Positions 9,584 through 18,181 are shown, counted from the first letter of the stretch. The stretch: 64,000 nucleotides of DNA from Akkermansiaceae bacterium (GCA_019634595.1 JAHCBC010000004.1:186001-250000), one strand, 5' to 3'. Notes: generated by a model from the letters alone, not told the origin. Numbers and translations are program-made.

Positions 9584-10489
9584 TCAGGACCATTTCAGGA
9601 TCTGCCGTGACCCTGAGAGCGGATGTCCCTTGTCGAGGCTGTGCAGCGTGAGCTCGACCCGGTCCGTGTGGAACTCCGCATCCACCCAACCGTTCGGCAG
9701 GCCCTCTTTGAAGACGTAGGCAGTGGGAGGCAGGTTCACCAGTTGCTTGCCATCCTTCTCCACGATCTCCCAGCGATGGCTGTGGCCGAAGAACGCCGCT
9801 TTCAACTGAGGGTACTTTTTCATCACGGCGAACAGGGCTTCGGAATCGGTGAGCGCGTTCTTCGGATCGTCGAAGCGGACATTATGATGGAAAAGCAGCA
9901 CGGCAGGCTTCGCGGCGTCCGCCACCAGCTCCTTTTCCAGCCACGCCATCTGGGCCGCTCCCAGTTCACCCGGCGTGTGGTTCGTCCTGGTTAGTGTGTC
10001 CAGGAGGAACAAGTTGACGTTCACCAGGGAGATCTTGCTCGCCACATGAGGGGCCAGTTCCAGCCCCTGCGGTTGATACTTGCCGAGGATGTTAGTGCAA
10101 TGCTCCCGGTGGTCGTGATTCCCCATCAAGAGATGGCGGGGAACCCCGGTCTCGTCCAATGGCTGGAGAAGGCGCTTCATCTCCCGGTAGTCTCCTTCCT
10201 GCCCATCGTTGACGGCGATATCACCGGTGATACAAAGCGCCTTGGCCTTTCGTTCACCCATGCTCGCTTTGACCTCAGCGACCACCCGGTTCAGGTTATC
10301 CGCCATTTTGACACCCCGCAGCACACGTTCCGGATCCGCCGCGATGTGGGTATCGGAAAGGAGGATCACCCTGTCGCTGTCACCGGCTGCCTGCGCACCC
10401 GCCCAAGTCTGGTAACTGAACCCAAAGCCAGCGATCACTACTGACTTGGTCAAAAAGGAGCGGCGGCTGATGGGTGACGTGACAGGCAT
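9584..10489 (-). CDS. Calcineurin-like metallophosphoesterase, Tat-exported
   Basis: This 301-residue protein has a twin-arginine leader (SPISRRSFLTKSVVIAGFGF) and then the full set of metal-binding motifs in order: SDTHIA (D-x-H), TGDIAVNDG (GD), GNHDHR (GNHD), FHHN (H) and GHSH (GHxH). It therefore should bind a di-metal centre and hydrolyse a phosphomonoester or phosphodiester in the periplasm; the substrate cannot be read from sequence. It is encoded 63 bases upstream of the esterase in the same direction, so the two may be co-transcribed. Confidence 0.88.
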   Translation of the reverse strand: MPVTSPISRRSFLTKSVVIAGFGFSYQTWAGAQAAGDSDRVILLSDTHIAADPERVLRGVKMADNLNRVVAEVKASMGERKAKALCITGDIAVNDGQEGDYREMKRLLQPLDETGVPRHLLMGNHDHREHCTNILGKYQPQGLELAPHVASKISLVNVNLFLLDTLTRTNHTPGELGAAQMAWLEKELVADAAKPAVLLFHHNVRFDDPKNALTDSEALFAVMKKYPQLKAAFFGHSHRWEIVEKDGKQLVNLPPTAYVFKEGLPNGWVDAEFHTDRVELTLHSLDKGHPLSGSRQILKWS

Positions 10490-10628
10490 GGTGTTGATGG
10501 GTTCGATTCAAAAATCCGGATGGATTTCTTGAACGTCCCCCAGCCGCCTTAACTTTCGGGTTTCTGTTCACCTCACCGCATCAGGGGGACTCTGCCCTCA
10601 GCTAAAAATTCGGCAGGCCGCCGTATGA

Positions 10629-10891
10629 TCAGCGGCGACGACGGATTACCAACCCTCCCGCAGCAAGCGCCGTGAGTAGGATCGACGTCGCTTCGGGGAT
10701 GAGGGTTCCGGGAACGACTTCCCCATTTCCGAGCATGACCGCGTCATAGATCCCCGGAGCACGCCCGGTAGGATCGACGAAGGTGATGCGACCGCGCTGC
10801 TCTGAAGTGAGTACGTCGCGTCTTCCTCAAAATACCAAAGTGATGTCGTCCTATACGCGAGAGGATCATTGTTTCCACCGCAGCTTCGCAA
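10629..10891 (-). pseudogene. PEP-CTERM protein, C-terminal remnant with frameshift
   Basis: The minus strand ends with a textbook PEP-CTERM tail: LIPEATSILLTALAAGGL followed by VIRRRR and a stop at 10629. The preceding residues (LTSEQRGRITFVDPTG, then APGIYDAVML) match the conserved C-terminal region of verrucomicrobial PEP-CTERM proteins, but an in-frame TGA lies just upstream. The companion piece (NDPLAYRTTSLWYFEEDATY) is in another frame, open to 10891. One frameshift near 10812-10825 joins them. Everything further upstream has been replaced by the CE15-like esterase gene, whose stop lies inside this remnant. Confidence 0.75.
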
Positions 10892-12065
10892 AATCCAGGA
10901 AATGAATCCAATCGATCAAGGTCAGGTCATGAACTCCCGGCCTGACGTGGTAACCAACGCGACCTCCATGATCGGGTTTCCCCAGTTCGGGAAATTCTGT
11001 CCGGGTGACCGATTCAAATCCATATAGCCTGAATACGGGCGCAGCTTCCACGCAAGCGCGGAACTCGGAACGCGGATCCGCAGGAAGGTCCTCAATCGCG
11101 CTTGCGACATAGACCGCACGAGGGGCCATCAATGCGATCAACTGATGCTGATCAACTGGCAGATCATTCTCGCGATGGTTGAATGTTTTGTATTTCGCAC
11201 ATAGCCAGTATGGAAACTTTCGGTTGATTCGTGCGATGCGCTCGCCCACTCCGTCGCGGGCGAGCGCGGCTCCCGTGATGCCAGGGTTATTGGAGATGAC
11301 GATGGAGAATCGCGGATCTTCGGCACCGGCCCACAGCGCGGTTTTACCGCCACGGGAATGACCAACAATGGCTATCTTCGTGACATCGATCCGACTTTCG
11401 GATTCCAACCCATCGAGCACGCGTGACGCTCCCCACGCCCAGGCGGCGATACTCCCCCATGCATTAGGCGCCGGAGGATCGCCGTCATAGGCAGCCCGGA
11501 TACCTTCGGTGTACCCATCCGGCCTGTCGGGATCCAAATCCTCATAGTGGAAGCCGACCGCCGCATAGCCTCGGCCGATGATCTCCCGAACGGGAAAGAA
11601 TTCATTGGGATTTGCCGGATCCAGAAGTTTGGGATCCCGGTTATTGATGAGGAGAAAACACGGGACCGGCTTGGAGCGGTCATTCGGCAGAACGACTACC
11701 GGATGAATCTTACGCTCGCCCCTGGAAGTATTGAATGTAATCTCGATAAATTTGCAGGTGGCGCGGCCTTCAAGTGCATCTGGAATTTCCCGAATCACTG
11801 TTGATCGAAAATTGGCGGGTTTTCCTATTGGCATGACCCCGTAAATGTTGTCCCGGAAAAGCTGGAGCGTTTCGGTGCGCAGGACTTTTTCCCATTGGTC
11901 CTTATTCTCGATGAGCGTTCCGTTCGCTTGCCTGAGTGGATCAGGGAGAGCGAATTGCCCTTTCGCAAGAGTGGAAATCAATGAAAAAGCCAAACAGGAC
12001 GCACAGACGATCACCCTTCGGAATGAGCGCTGTAACTGCATTTTGTTCATGCGGGTTTGAATCAT
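10866..12065 (-). CDS. CE15-like glucuronoyl esterase / alpha-beta hydrolase, secreted
   Basis: The reading frame extends to 12149, but the signal peptide (RSFRRVIVCASCLAFSLIST) follows ATGs at 12065, 12050 and 12041. The start at 12065 is chosen arbitrarily among these because no Shine-Dalgarno separates them. The mature part shows VGFHYEDLDPDRPDGYTEG, AWGASRVLDGLE, the nucleophile elbow GHSRGGKTALWAG, NNPGITGAALARDGVGERI and a C-terminal HVRPGVHDLTLIDW catalytic His region. These match the carbohydrate esterase 15 family, which cleaves glucuronoyl esters between lignin and xylan. The role is probably in periplasmic plant-polymer breakdown. Confidence 0.85.
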   Translation of the reverse strand: MIQTRMNKMQLQRSFRRVIVCASCLAFSLISTLAKGQFALPDPLRQANGTLIENKDQWEKVLRTETLQLFRDNIYGVMPIGKPANFRSTVIREIPDALEGRATCKFIEITFNTSRGERKIHPVVVLPNDRSKPVPCFLLINNRDPKLLDPANPNEFFPVREIIGRGYAAVGFHYEDLDPDRPDGYTEGIRAAYDGDPPAPNAWGSIAAWAWGASRVLDGLESESRIDVTKIAIVGHSRGGKTALWAGAEDPRFSIVISNNPGITGAALARDGVGERIARINRKFPYWLCAKYKTFNHRENDLPVDQHQLIALMAPRAVYVASAIEDLPADPRSEFRACVEAAPVFRLYGFESVTRTEFPELGKPDHGGRVGYHVRPGVHDLTLIDWIHFLDFAKLRWKQ

Positions 12066-12574
12066 GATAGAGAGATCCGGGCAATCGAAACATGGCACCC
12101 GACTTTGCCAGTATCGACGATGCCTCGAGGTGTTTCCCGGTACCGACAAGGTGAAAGCATCATCGTTGGCTTATCCGACCATCTTAAAATGCGAATCAGC
12201 CTTACGTTTATCCAGCACATCTGCCTACTTTCCCATCATTTCGACCACCTTTCGGAAAATCTGAGGAGCCAATTCCGTTTCTGAGCTTCAGACGTCCAAA
12301 CATCCAAGTTACCAATCGCTCCCTACTCCGCGTGTCCGACACCAAGGGAAAAGGACAGCAACACCGGTCCGTTTTGCTGAAATGCCCAACATCCCCTCCT
12401 CTATTTCTGCTGCTTGTTCAGCCTCCTCAGTCTCGCTCATGCGAACGACACCAAGCAGGCCCTGCGCATCTTGCGTGACGAATGACCTCCGCGAACTCAT
12501 CTTAAAACCCGCATTGACCATTTCACGTCCTGTTTTGTGTTCGCACCCTTTGGTCGATGCCGTCTTCATGCTGA
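12066..12574. other. Non-coding stretch, no gene recognised
   Basis: About 500 bases lie upstream of the esterase gene. No ORF looks protein-like. It should hold the esterase promoter and the lost 5' part of the remnant described next. Confidence 0.4.
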
Positions 12575-12772
12575 CGGAACGCGGCATCGTGGCACCTCGC
12601 CAACTACTCGCTTGAGTCGATCCCGAAACTCGATCTGAGAATCATCGCAGACCGAAAAGTGAGAACCGTTGAATCAGCCGTCCATGGGAAGCTGCCTTAC
12701 AGGCAAAGCGATACAATCGAAGTCACCCTCCCCATGGACAACAATGATTTTCTAATGTTGTGGTTTGAGTAG
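12575..12772 (+). pseudogene. C-terminal remnant of a secreted glycosidase
   Basis: An open frame without a start follows a stop at 12572. It reads WHLANYSLESIPKLDLRI, then a KLPYRQSDTIEVTLPM segment and a terminal DFLMLWFE. This alternation (Asn-Tyr, then two beta-hairpins ending in VTLP and a hydrophobic strand) resembles the last beta-sandwich of beta-galactosidase-like or trimerisation-domain glycosidases. No N-terminal part is found. Identification is by pattern only. Confidence 0.4.
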
Positions 12773-12808
12773 TAACCGCCGTCGACCTCACCAACCAATC
12801 CGGAACAG

Positions 12809-13936
12809 ATGCATATCCGACTCTTGATCATTTTTCACTGTCTCTTGACCGATGCCAGATGCGATCGAACTCCCTGGGAAATTCTGCAACCCTACGCCAG
12901 CGCGCCAGCCTCCTTCGTCCCTGATCCATCACCATGGCGCACTCCTTTTCGTTTCGATGATGGTCGCGAAGTCACCACCGCCGCCGATTGGCAACAACGG
13001 CGCGAAGAAATACGCTCCGATTGGCACCAACTCATGGGCAAATGGCCTCCTCTGATCACCAAGCCGAAGATCGCAATTCTGGAGAGCAAGTCGCTTCCTT
13101 CCTTTCGCCGTGACCGGATTCGGTTCCGCTGGACTCCATTGCTCGAAACCGAAGCTTGGCTGCTTGTGCCCCATGGCGCCAAGAACGCTCCCGCCGTCCT
13201 TACCGTATTTTACGAACCTGATACCGCCGTCGGAATCAACGGCAAACCCCATCGCGATTTTGCCCTGCAACTCGCCAACAAAGGTTTTGTCTGTCTCTCC
13301 ATCGGGACGCGCGAAACCACCGCCGACAAGACGTATTCTCTTTATCACCCCGACATTGATTCCGCCGCAATCCAACCGCTCTCATTGCTAGCGTACGCCG
13401 CAGCGAACGCATGGTACGTGCTTGCTGCGCAACCAGAGGTCGATGCCAGCCGCATCGGGATTACCGGGCATTCCTACGGAGGAAAATGGGCCATGTTCGC
13501 CTCCTGTCTATTTGATAAATTCGCCTGTGCCGCCTGGTCCGACTGTGGCATTGTCTTCGACGATAACCGTCCCAGCATCAACTATTGGGAGCCTTGGTAT
13601 CTTGGCTGGCATCCCCGCCCCTGGCGCAAACGCGGTCTCGTGACGCCAGCAAATCCCTCTTTCGGTCTCTATCCGGAACTGCGCAAATCAGGCCGGGATC
13701 TCCACGAGCTTCATGTCCTGATGCCCCCTCGCCCATTTCTTGTCTCCGGAGGTAGCGAGGATCCACCCGAAAGATGGCATGTCCTGGAACATTCCAAGCG
13801 GATCAATCACCTCCTTGGTCACCAAGACCGTGTCTTCATGTCCAACCGTCCCGCCCACTCCCCTGATGCCGAATCCAACCGGGTCCTCATCGCGTTCTTC
13901 GAGCACTTCCTCCAATCTCCCGTTCAGCCAAAGTGA
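12809..13936 (+). CDS. Alpha/beta hydrolase (dienelactone-hydrolase/acetyl-esterase-like), secreted
   Basis: This 375-residue protein has a short hydrophobic leader (MHIRLLIIFHCLLTDARC). Motifs: WLLVPHGAKNAPAVLTVFY, FALQLANKGFVCLSIGTRET, nucleophile elbow GHSYGGKWAMFA near residue 220, FDDNRPSINYWEPWYLG, an acidic segment VSGGSEDPPERW, and RPAHSPD with a candidate catalytic His. The layout is that of secreted esterases found beside glycosidases in PVC catabolic islands. No Shine-Dalgarno is visible. It stands alone between remnants and is the last gene of the catabolic region before the minus-strand cluster. Confidence 0.8.
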   Translation: MHIRLLIIFHCLLTDARCDRTPWEILQPYASAPASFVPDPSPWRTPFRFDDGREVTTAADWQQRREEIRSDWHQLMGKWPPLITKPKIAILESKSLPSFRRDRIRFRWTPLLETEAWLLVPHGAKNAPAVLTVFYEPDTAVGINGKPHRDFALQLANKGFVCLSIGTRETTADKTYSLYHPDIDSAAIQPLSLLAYAAANAWYVLAAQPEVDASRIGITGHSYGGKWAMFASCLFDKFACAAWSDCGIVFDDNRPSINYWEPWYLGWHPRPWRKRGLVTPANPSFGLYPELRKSGRDLHELHVLMPPRPFLVSGGSEDPPERWHVLEHSKRINHLLGHQDRVFMSNRPAHSPDAESNRVLIAFFEHFLQSPVQPK

Positions 13937-14128
13937 AAGTGGACGTGCGATCAATGTCCGCGAAGAAATGCACGACAAGGGAAATTCCACCAACCTACAT
14001 TTCCAACCACCACGACGCATTCATGAAATTTCATGCCTTACCTGCGTCACCACAGCACAACCAAAAGGATGAATGAACGAAGACGCGTGATCCTGAGCAA
14101 AAAGAATGCCATTCACACCCCTTACCCC

Positions 14129-14153
14129 GCCGGTCACCATGAAGGTGACCGGC
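14129..14153 (-). terminator. GC-rich hairpin ending the minus-strand cluster
   Basis: A perfect 10-bp stem, GCCGGTCACC-atgaa-GGTGACCGGC, lies 14 bases past the stop of the zinc-finger miniprotein gene. It has no T-run. It matches the hairpins found at most transcription-unit boundaries of this cluster. The 190 bases to its left, up to the hydrolase gene, hold nothing recognisable. Confidence 0.6.
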
Positions 14154-14167
14154 AGGGCGTAGGATCA

Positions 14168-14323
14168 TCACTTCCCGATGTCCCCGTCGCCGCCGCAATA
14201 GGTGCAGCGGACCTGTCCTCTCCATCCGGTGCCGTTGCAGAACGAGCATTTGACGGAGAAGGCCGCGGCGATGCCGACGGCAACGAGGATTACAAGTGTA
14301 ATGACAATGGCTGTCTTCTTCAT
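14168..14323 (-). CDS. 51-residue membrane-anchored CxxCxGxG zinc-finger miniprotein
   Basis: The start is set at the ATG at 14323 (MKKTAIVITLVILVAVGIAA); the longer frame above it runs through the hairpin. One transmembrane helix (residues 4-22) is followed by two DnaJ-type half-fingers, CSFCNGTG and CTYCGGDG, separated by ten residues. Together they can bind one zinc ion, as in the DnaJ cysteine-rich domain, but J-domain and substrate regions are absent. It is the last gene of the minus-strand cluster, preceded by a hairpin and the leader ending GAACC-ATG. Likely a membrane-tethered redox or zinc accessory protein; function unknown. Confidence 0.75.
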   Translation of the reverse strand: MKKTAIVITLVILVAVGIAAAFSVKCSFCNGTGWRGQVRCTYCGGDGDIGK

Positions 14324-14346
14324 GGTTCGTTGTTTCGTTTGGTTTG

Positions 14347-14365
14347 GATCGGGCCTGTCCCGATC
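14347..14365 (-). terminator. Intergenic hairpin (ligase / miniprotein boundary)
   Basis: Stem GATCGGG with loop cctgt and CCCGATC. In transcription order it lies between the ligase stop and the A/C-rich leader AAACCAAACGAAACAACGAACC (read in parts) of the miniprotein gene. It is one member of the repeated boundary module. Confidence 0.6.
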
Positions 14366-14438
14366 AAGATTTGCTGCGAGCGAGAGCGGTATGGCGTGCA
14401 TGCCGAAGGGCATTCAGAGAACCCTCCGGAATTTCCCT

Positions 14439-15515
14439 TCACGCTGCTGCTTCCCCAGCGGTGGGCTTGTATTTGAGCTGCGCCGTGACGCATTCGCTCA
14501 ACCCAATGTCGTCCCTGCGTCCGAGATAGACCGGCTGATAGACCGAGCCGCTTTCACGGAAGGCATACAGGAACCTCACTTCCACCACCGTTCCCGTTTC
14601 CGGGATAGCGTGGTTCTGAGGAATAGTCACGTTCCCGGCGGAAACAATGTCACCTTTCCTGTCGATCAATCCGAGGCCCACGCTCCGCTTCTTCGGATGC
14701 ACCGCTCCGACGATGAACGACGCAGTGGCGTGGAACTTCACCTTGAGCTGGCTGCCGCCGCTGGCGGGACGGCCGCCAACGTATGCCGCGTGGATGTCCT
14801 TGAAGACGATCCCCTCCGCATTCCGCTTCTTCAACTGGTGGTACAGGGTGCGCTTGTTGTCGGAGAGGAGGGCGGTCGATACCATGGCGACGCCGCCGCT
14901 GGTGTCGATCCAACGGAACATGTAGGTCAGCCGGTCGATATACGGGACAGGGCGTAGATCCTCGTTGCGGAACTCCAGCAGATCGAAAGCGTGGAGCCTG
15001 TCCCCGATGGCCTCGCCGTCGATCAGGAAATCGAACGGGATCTCCAGCGCGGCTTCCGCGATGAAAGCAGGAACAGGAATGAACAGGCCCCGCCGGTTGA
15101 TCCCGGTGACGGTGGTGCCGGTCTTGCGGACCAGCATCCGGCGTCCATCGAGCTTTTCCTGCGCGCACCAGCGTGAGTCACGGAGAAGGCCCTCAACTTC
15201 GGACTCATCGACCGGATTGAGAAGCTGACAGCGGATGCCGCTGTCCTCCCCCTCACACCCGGCAGAAACCTGGCCGCCGGTGGATTCCCCAACCCGGTAG
15301 CCCTTGGCGAGCTTCTGCTTCACCAGCCCGTCGAAGATCTTCCCGGCCTCTTTGGAGGAAACAGGTTTCGATGTTTTGACCCCGGTTTGCAGGGTGGTTC
15401 CCCGGCGTCCATAGGCAAAGCGGACGATGCATCCGTCGTCCTTCGGTTCGATGAAGACTTCATAGACTTTGTCGGATGAGCCTTCCTGATAGTACAATTT
15501 GGTGTGTTGGTTCAT
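14439..15515 (-). CDS. WGR-domain ATP-dependent DNA ligase
   Basis: The start at 15515 (MNQHTKLYYQEGSSDKVYE) is preferred over the 15545 frame start because it follows the CCACCAAACC leader. Residues 1-80 form a WGR domain (VYEVFIEP ... VRFAYGRRG). The ligase core has motif I EKLDGRR near residue 118 with the adenylated Lys, motif III FLIDGEAIG, motif IV EGIVFKD, motif V QLKVKF, and a C-terminal OB-like region (VVEVRFLYAFRESGSVYQP). With 358 residues it is a minimal nucleotidyltransferase-OB ligase fused to a DNA-binding WGR module, so it probably seals nicks in duplex DNA. Its neighbours include an AAA ATPase, a nuclease and an annealing-like protein. Confidence 0.88.
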   Translation of the reverse strand: MNQHTKLYYQEGSSDKVYEVFIEPKDDGCIVRFAYGRRGTTLQTGVKTSKPVSSKEAGKIFDGLVKQKLAKGYRVGESTGGQVSAGCEGEDSGIRCQLLNPVDESEVEGLLRDSRWCAQEKLDGRRMLVRKTGTTVTGINRRGLFIPVPAFIAEAALEIPFDFLIDGEAIGDRLHAFDLLEFRNEDLRPVPYIDRLTYMFRWIDTSGGVAMVSTALLSDNKRTLYHQLKKRNAEGIVFKDIHAAYVGGRPASGGSQLKVKFHATASFIVGAVHPKKRSVGLGLIDRKGDIVSAGNVTIPQNHAIPETGTVVEVRFLYAFRESGSVYQPVYLGRRDDIGLSECVTAQLKYKPTAGEAAA

Positions 15516-15536
15516 GGTTTGGTGGGAAAATGGAAA

Positions 15537-15571
15537 GGCCGCCACGCTGCCAGTGAAGGAACGTGACGGCC
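15537..15571 (-). terminator. Intergenic hairpin (AAA / ligase boundary)
   Basis: Stem GGCCGCCACG pairs with CGTGACGGCC (one mismatch). In transcription order it is followed by TTTCCATTTTCCCACC and then the ligase ATG, with no Shine-Dalgarno. Confidence 0.6.
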
Positions 15572-15643
15572 TGTGTTGCCCCGACCGCGCTTGGATGGAG
15601 CGTCGGGCGGCCGGGCTTGCCTCGGGCAGTGCCTTGCCGGAAT

Positions 15644-17164
15644 TCAGTTGTCCTCGAAGCGGCGGCGGGACCGTTTCTTCGGAACGGGATCATCGCCGCC
15701 GGCTTCCCTTGCCCGTCCTCTCGCCCAGTCGCGGAGACGAACGATCTCGGTGTCCATCTGGTGGATGATCGGACGGGTATCAACAGCTGCGCGCGCCACA
15801 TCGCGAAGCTTGGGTGTCCGGTTCTCGGAGAAGGCCGTGAACATGGCCTCGATGAACACCGCCTCGATCTCGGCACCTGTGAACTGCTCGGTCACCCGTG
15901 CGAGCTCCACGCAGTCGAAGTCCGTCGGCTTGCGCCAATGCTTCTTCACGACGACCTGCCAGATCATTCCGCGCTCGGCCGCAGTCGGGATGTCCACGAA
16001 GAACATCTCATCGAAGCGACCCTTGCGGACGAACTCGGGCGGGAGCTTGGAAACATCGTTCGCCGTGGCGACGACGAACACGGACTTCTCCTTTTCCTGC
16101 ATCCAGCACAGAAAGGTGCCGAACAACCGGGCGGAGGTACCGCCATCGGTGCTGCCGCCGCTCTTCGTGCCCGAGAAGCCTTTCTCGATCTCGTCGATCC
16201 ACAGCACGCATGGCGCGATAGCCTCGGCGGTCTGGATGACGGAACGCAGGTTCGCTTCACTTTGGCCGATGATCCCGCCGAACACCTTGCCCATGTCGAG
16301 GCGGAGCAAGGGGATGCCGAACGCGGTGGCGGTTGCCTTCGCCGTCAGGCTCTTGCCCGTGCCGGGGATACCAACGATGAGCAGGCCTTTCGGTGCCGGG
16401 AGACCGAACTCCTTCGCTTCGGTGCTAAACGCGTGCTTCCGCGTTTCGAGCCACTGCTTCAGGTTGTCCAGTCCCCCTATGGCATCGAGCGAGGGTTTGG
16501 TTTCGATGACTTCGATCAGACCGTTCCGCTTGAGGGTGCGGGCCTTTTCACGGGAGATGACGGCGGGATCAAGCTTGCCGCTTTCGACAACGGACAAGGC
16601 GAAGACGTTCTCCGCTTCGATGGTCGTTAGGCCGAGTGCCGCGTGGAGGATCTCCTCGCGCTCGTCTTCCTGCGGGCTGGTAAGCTTAGCCGACTCGACG
16701 ATTCCATTGAGGACGGAGCCGAGTTCGGAGGGTCCCGGGAGCGCGAAGTCGATGCGAGTGATTTCGTGGTCCAGTTCTGCGGGAAGCCGCAGGCGGCAGC
16801 CGAGCAGTATCAGCGCGTGACCGTTGGCCTTGGCGAGCCGAAGTAGATCTTTCAACCGGCGGACCAGCATCGGATCGGTCTGCTCCAGATGGAGCTGGAG
16901 ATCCCGCATCACGATGACATGGCGCGGGCTTTCACCGGCGAACTTCGGTCCAATCAACTGGAGGGCCTCCAGAGGATCAGAACAGGGTTGTGCCCGGCGT
17001 TCGTTGGTGTCCACCAAACCTTCCGAAGAAGACCAGGCAGAAAGGTTGCGTCCGAGCTTGGCACAGGTGGCGGCGATTTCCGCCTCCGCCCGCGCTTCCT
17101 CAGCGGTGATGACAGCGAGTCCGGCATATCCGGCTCGCAGGTAGGGAATGAGCTGTTGTTGCAT
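15644..17164 (-). CDS. Ycf46-type AAA ATPase
   Basis: The start is at 17164 (MQQQLIPYLRAGYAGLAVIT); the frame extends to 17203 through a hairpin. The N-terminal half has the Ycf46 pattern (TAEEARAEAEI ... LLGCRLRLPAELDHEITRID). The linker LDAIGGLDNLKQWLETRK leads into the AAA core: Walker A GIPGTGKS near 266, Walker B VLWIDEIEKGF near 321, sensor 1 VVATANDVSKLPPE and an arginine-finger-like RKGRFDEMFFVD. At 506 residues it is full length. Ycf46 proteins commonly cluster with DUF1257 and DUF2997 genes, which lie directly upstream here. It is presumably a hexameric remodeller; the substrate is unknown. Confidence 0.9.
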   Translation of the reverse strand: MQQQLIPYLRAGYAGLAVITAEEARAEAEIAATCAKLGRNLSAWSSSEGLVDTNERRAQPCSDPLEALQLIGPKFAGESPRHVIVMRDLQLHLEQTDPMLVRRLKDLLRLAKANGHALILLGCRLRLPAELDHEITRIDFALPGPSELGSVLNGIVESAKLTSPQEDEREEILHAALGLTTIEAENVFALSVVESGKLDPAVISREKARTLKRNGLIEVIETKPSLDAIGGLDNLKQWLETRKHAFSTEAKEFGLPAPKGLLIVGIPGTGKSLTAKATATAFGIPLLRLDMGKVFGGIIGQSEANLRSVIQTAEAIAPCVLWIDEIEKGFSGTKSGGSTDGGTSARLFGTFLCWMQEKEKSVFVVATANDVSKLPPEFVRKGRFDEMFFVDIPTAAERGMIWQVVVKKHWRKPTDFDCVELARVTEQFTGAEIEAVFIEAMFTAFSENRTPKLRDVARAAVDTRPIIHQMDTEIVRLRDWARGRAREAGGDDPVPKKRSRRRFEDN

Positions 17165-17195
17165 GGATGGTTTCTTTCGTTGGTAGAAATGAGAA

Positions 17196-17225
17196 AGCCC
17201 CATTCTCCGAATGGAGACTGGGGCT
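17196..17225 (-). terminator. Intergenic hairpin (upstream of the AAA gene)
   Basis: A 13-bp stem, AGCCCCATTCTCC paired with GGAGACTGGGGCT (one mismatch), around the loop gaat. In transcription order it is followed by TTCTCATTTCTACC and a leader ending AAACCATCC-ATG. Confidence 0.65.
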
Positions 17226-17250
17226 GATGGGGACGTCGGCCCGTAGTGGG

Positions 17251-17481
17251 TCAGCCGAGGTGTTCACGCTCCCATTGGAGGCAGGCCTCACGGGAAGGAT
17301 CTCGGTGGACGATTTCACCCGTATCCGCCATCAGGACTTCCCATTGCTGGGTTTCATCGTGGAAGCGGACGTCGGTGAGGCGTTTGATCTCGAGGGTTCC
17401 CAACGAGCGCAGGTCGATCGCCTCCGTGTAGAGGCAGGCGACCTTGCCTGTGGGATCGAATCGGAGGATGGAGGAACTCAT
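17251..17481 (-). CDS. 76-residue conserved-cluster protein, unknown function
   Basis: The small soluble protein starts MSSSILRFDPTGKVACLYTE and contains RFHDETQQWEVLMADTG and SREACLQWEREHLG. The start overlaps the stop of the DUF2997 gene by 4 bases (ATGA type), so it is translationally coupled as the third gene of a DUF1257-DUF2997 unit. It has no transmembrane segment and no recognised motif. Its position immediately before the AAA gene suggests a partner or adaptor of that ATPase; this is inference from context. Confidence 0.7.
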   Translation of the reverse strand: MSSSILRFDPTGKVACLYTEAIDLRSLGTLEIKRLTDVRFHDETQQWEVLMADTGEIVHRDPSREACLQWEREHLG

Positions 17482-17690
17482 GGTTCCTCGCCTCCGTTGC
17501 CGAGTTGCTGGCGGAGCGGATGGCTGGCTACCTGTCGGACGAACTCGGGTTTCAGGGTGCGGGCGGTCCGGGAACCAAGGGCCTCCTCGATCGCGTTGGT
17601 GGCGTCGGTGCAGCTCTTGCCCTGAAAGCCCTCCGCCTCGACCGTGATACCGCCGGTAGGCGAGACCTTGACCAGGATGCGGCGGCTCAC
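17478..17690 (-). CDS. DUF2997 family protein
   Basis: The GTG start at 17690 is chosen because it overlaps the DUF1257 stop (GTGA) and removes a spurious arginine-rich extension. The 70 residues begin VSRRILVKVSPTGGITVEAE and continue GFQGKSCTDATNAIEEALG. That is the DUF2997 signature: a short beta-hairpin followed by a helix with a Cys that begins xCxDAT. Members are encoded beside DUF1257 and Ycf46-type ATPases in diverse bacteria. Function unknown. Confidence 0.85.
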   Translation of the reverse strand: MSRRILVKVSPTGGITVEAEGFQGKSCTDATNAIEEALGSRTARTLKPEFVRQVASHPLRQQLGNGGEEP

Positions 17691-18070
17691 AGGGAACCTC
17701 CTTCTAGTGCGAGAAGGATGGTACCATCCTCCGTCACTTGTCGTGAGGTGCGCAGGCCACGCATGCGGGCCTCCCGCAGCGTCTTGTGGACTCCATAGGA
17801 TTGCAGGAGCCGGCCAAAGCCCGCTCCGACTTCCGTTTCGACATGGCCTGCCCACCAGTCGGCGGAGAAGCCATAGCGACCGCCTTCGACGGGATCGACT
17901 GCGATGTCATACGGACCCTTGAGTTGGATGACATGATCCGCCTTGCGGACCGCCCCGGCATAACCGCGGCAGGTGGTGTCCGGGATGAGCTTGAGGTCCA
18001 TCTCGACGCAAGCGTCGTTGAGGGCCTCCAGATCGCGAACTTCGGTTTTGATGGTGGTGAAGTGAGACAT
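17687..18070 (-). CDS. DUF1257 (Ycf35-like) family protein
   Basis: The start at 18070 gives MSHFTTIKTEVRDLEALNDA, the invariant N-terminus of DUF1257/Ycf35 proteins; the longer frame crosses the hairpin. The body has GPYDIAVDPVEGGRYGFSADWW, then VGAGFGRLLQSYGVHK. At 127 residues it is full length. Its stop overlaps the next start by GTGA. In cyanobacteria and plastids the same partners (Ycf35, Ycf46) occur without a settled function. The leader ends CAAACAAACCATC-ATG with no Shine-Dalgarno. Confidence 0.9.
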   Translation of the reverse strand: MSHFTTIKTEVRDLEALNDACVEMDLKLIPDTTCRGYAGAVRKADHVIQLKGPYDIAVDPVEGGRYGFSADWWAGHVETEVGAGFGRLLQSYGVHKTLREARMRGLRTSRQVTEDGTILLALEGGSL

Positions 18071-18181
18071 GATGGTTTGTTTGGATTCAGGTTGGGTAGT
18101 GGGATTGGTGAAATTAAGGCTGATAGGTGGGCGTTGGCGGACGGGGTGATGGTGATGACGTGCGGGGTGTGGAAATGGGAA

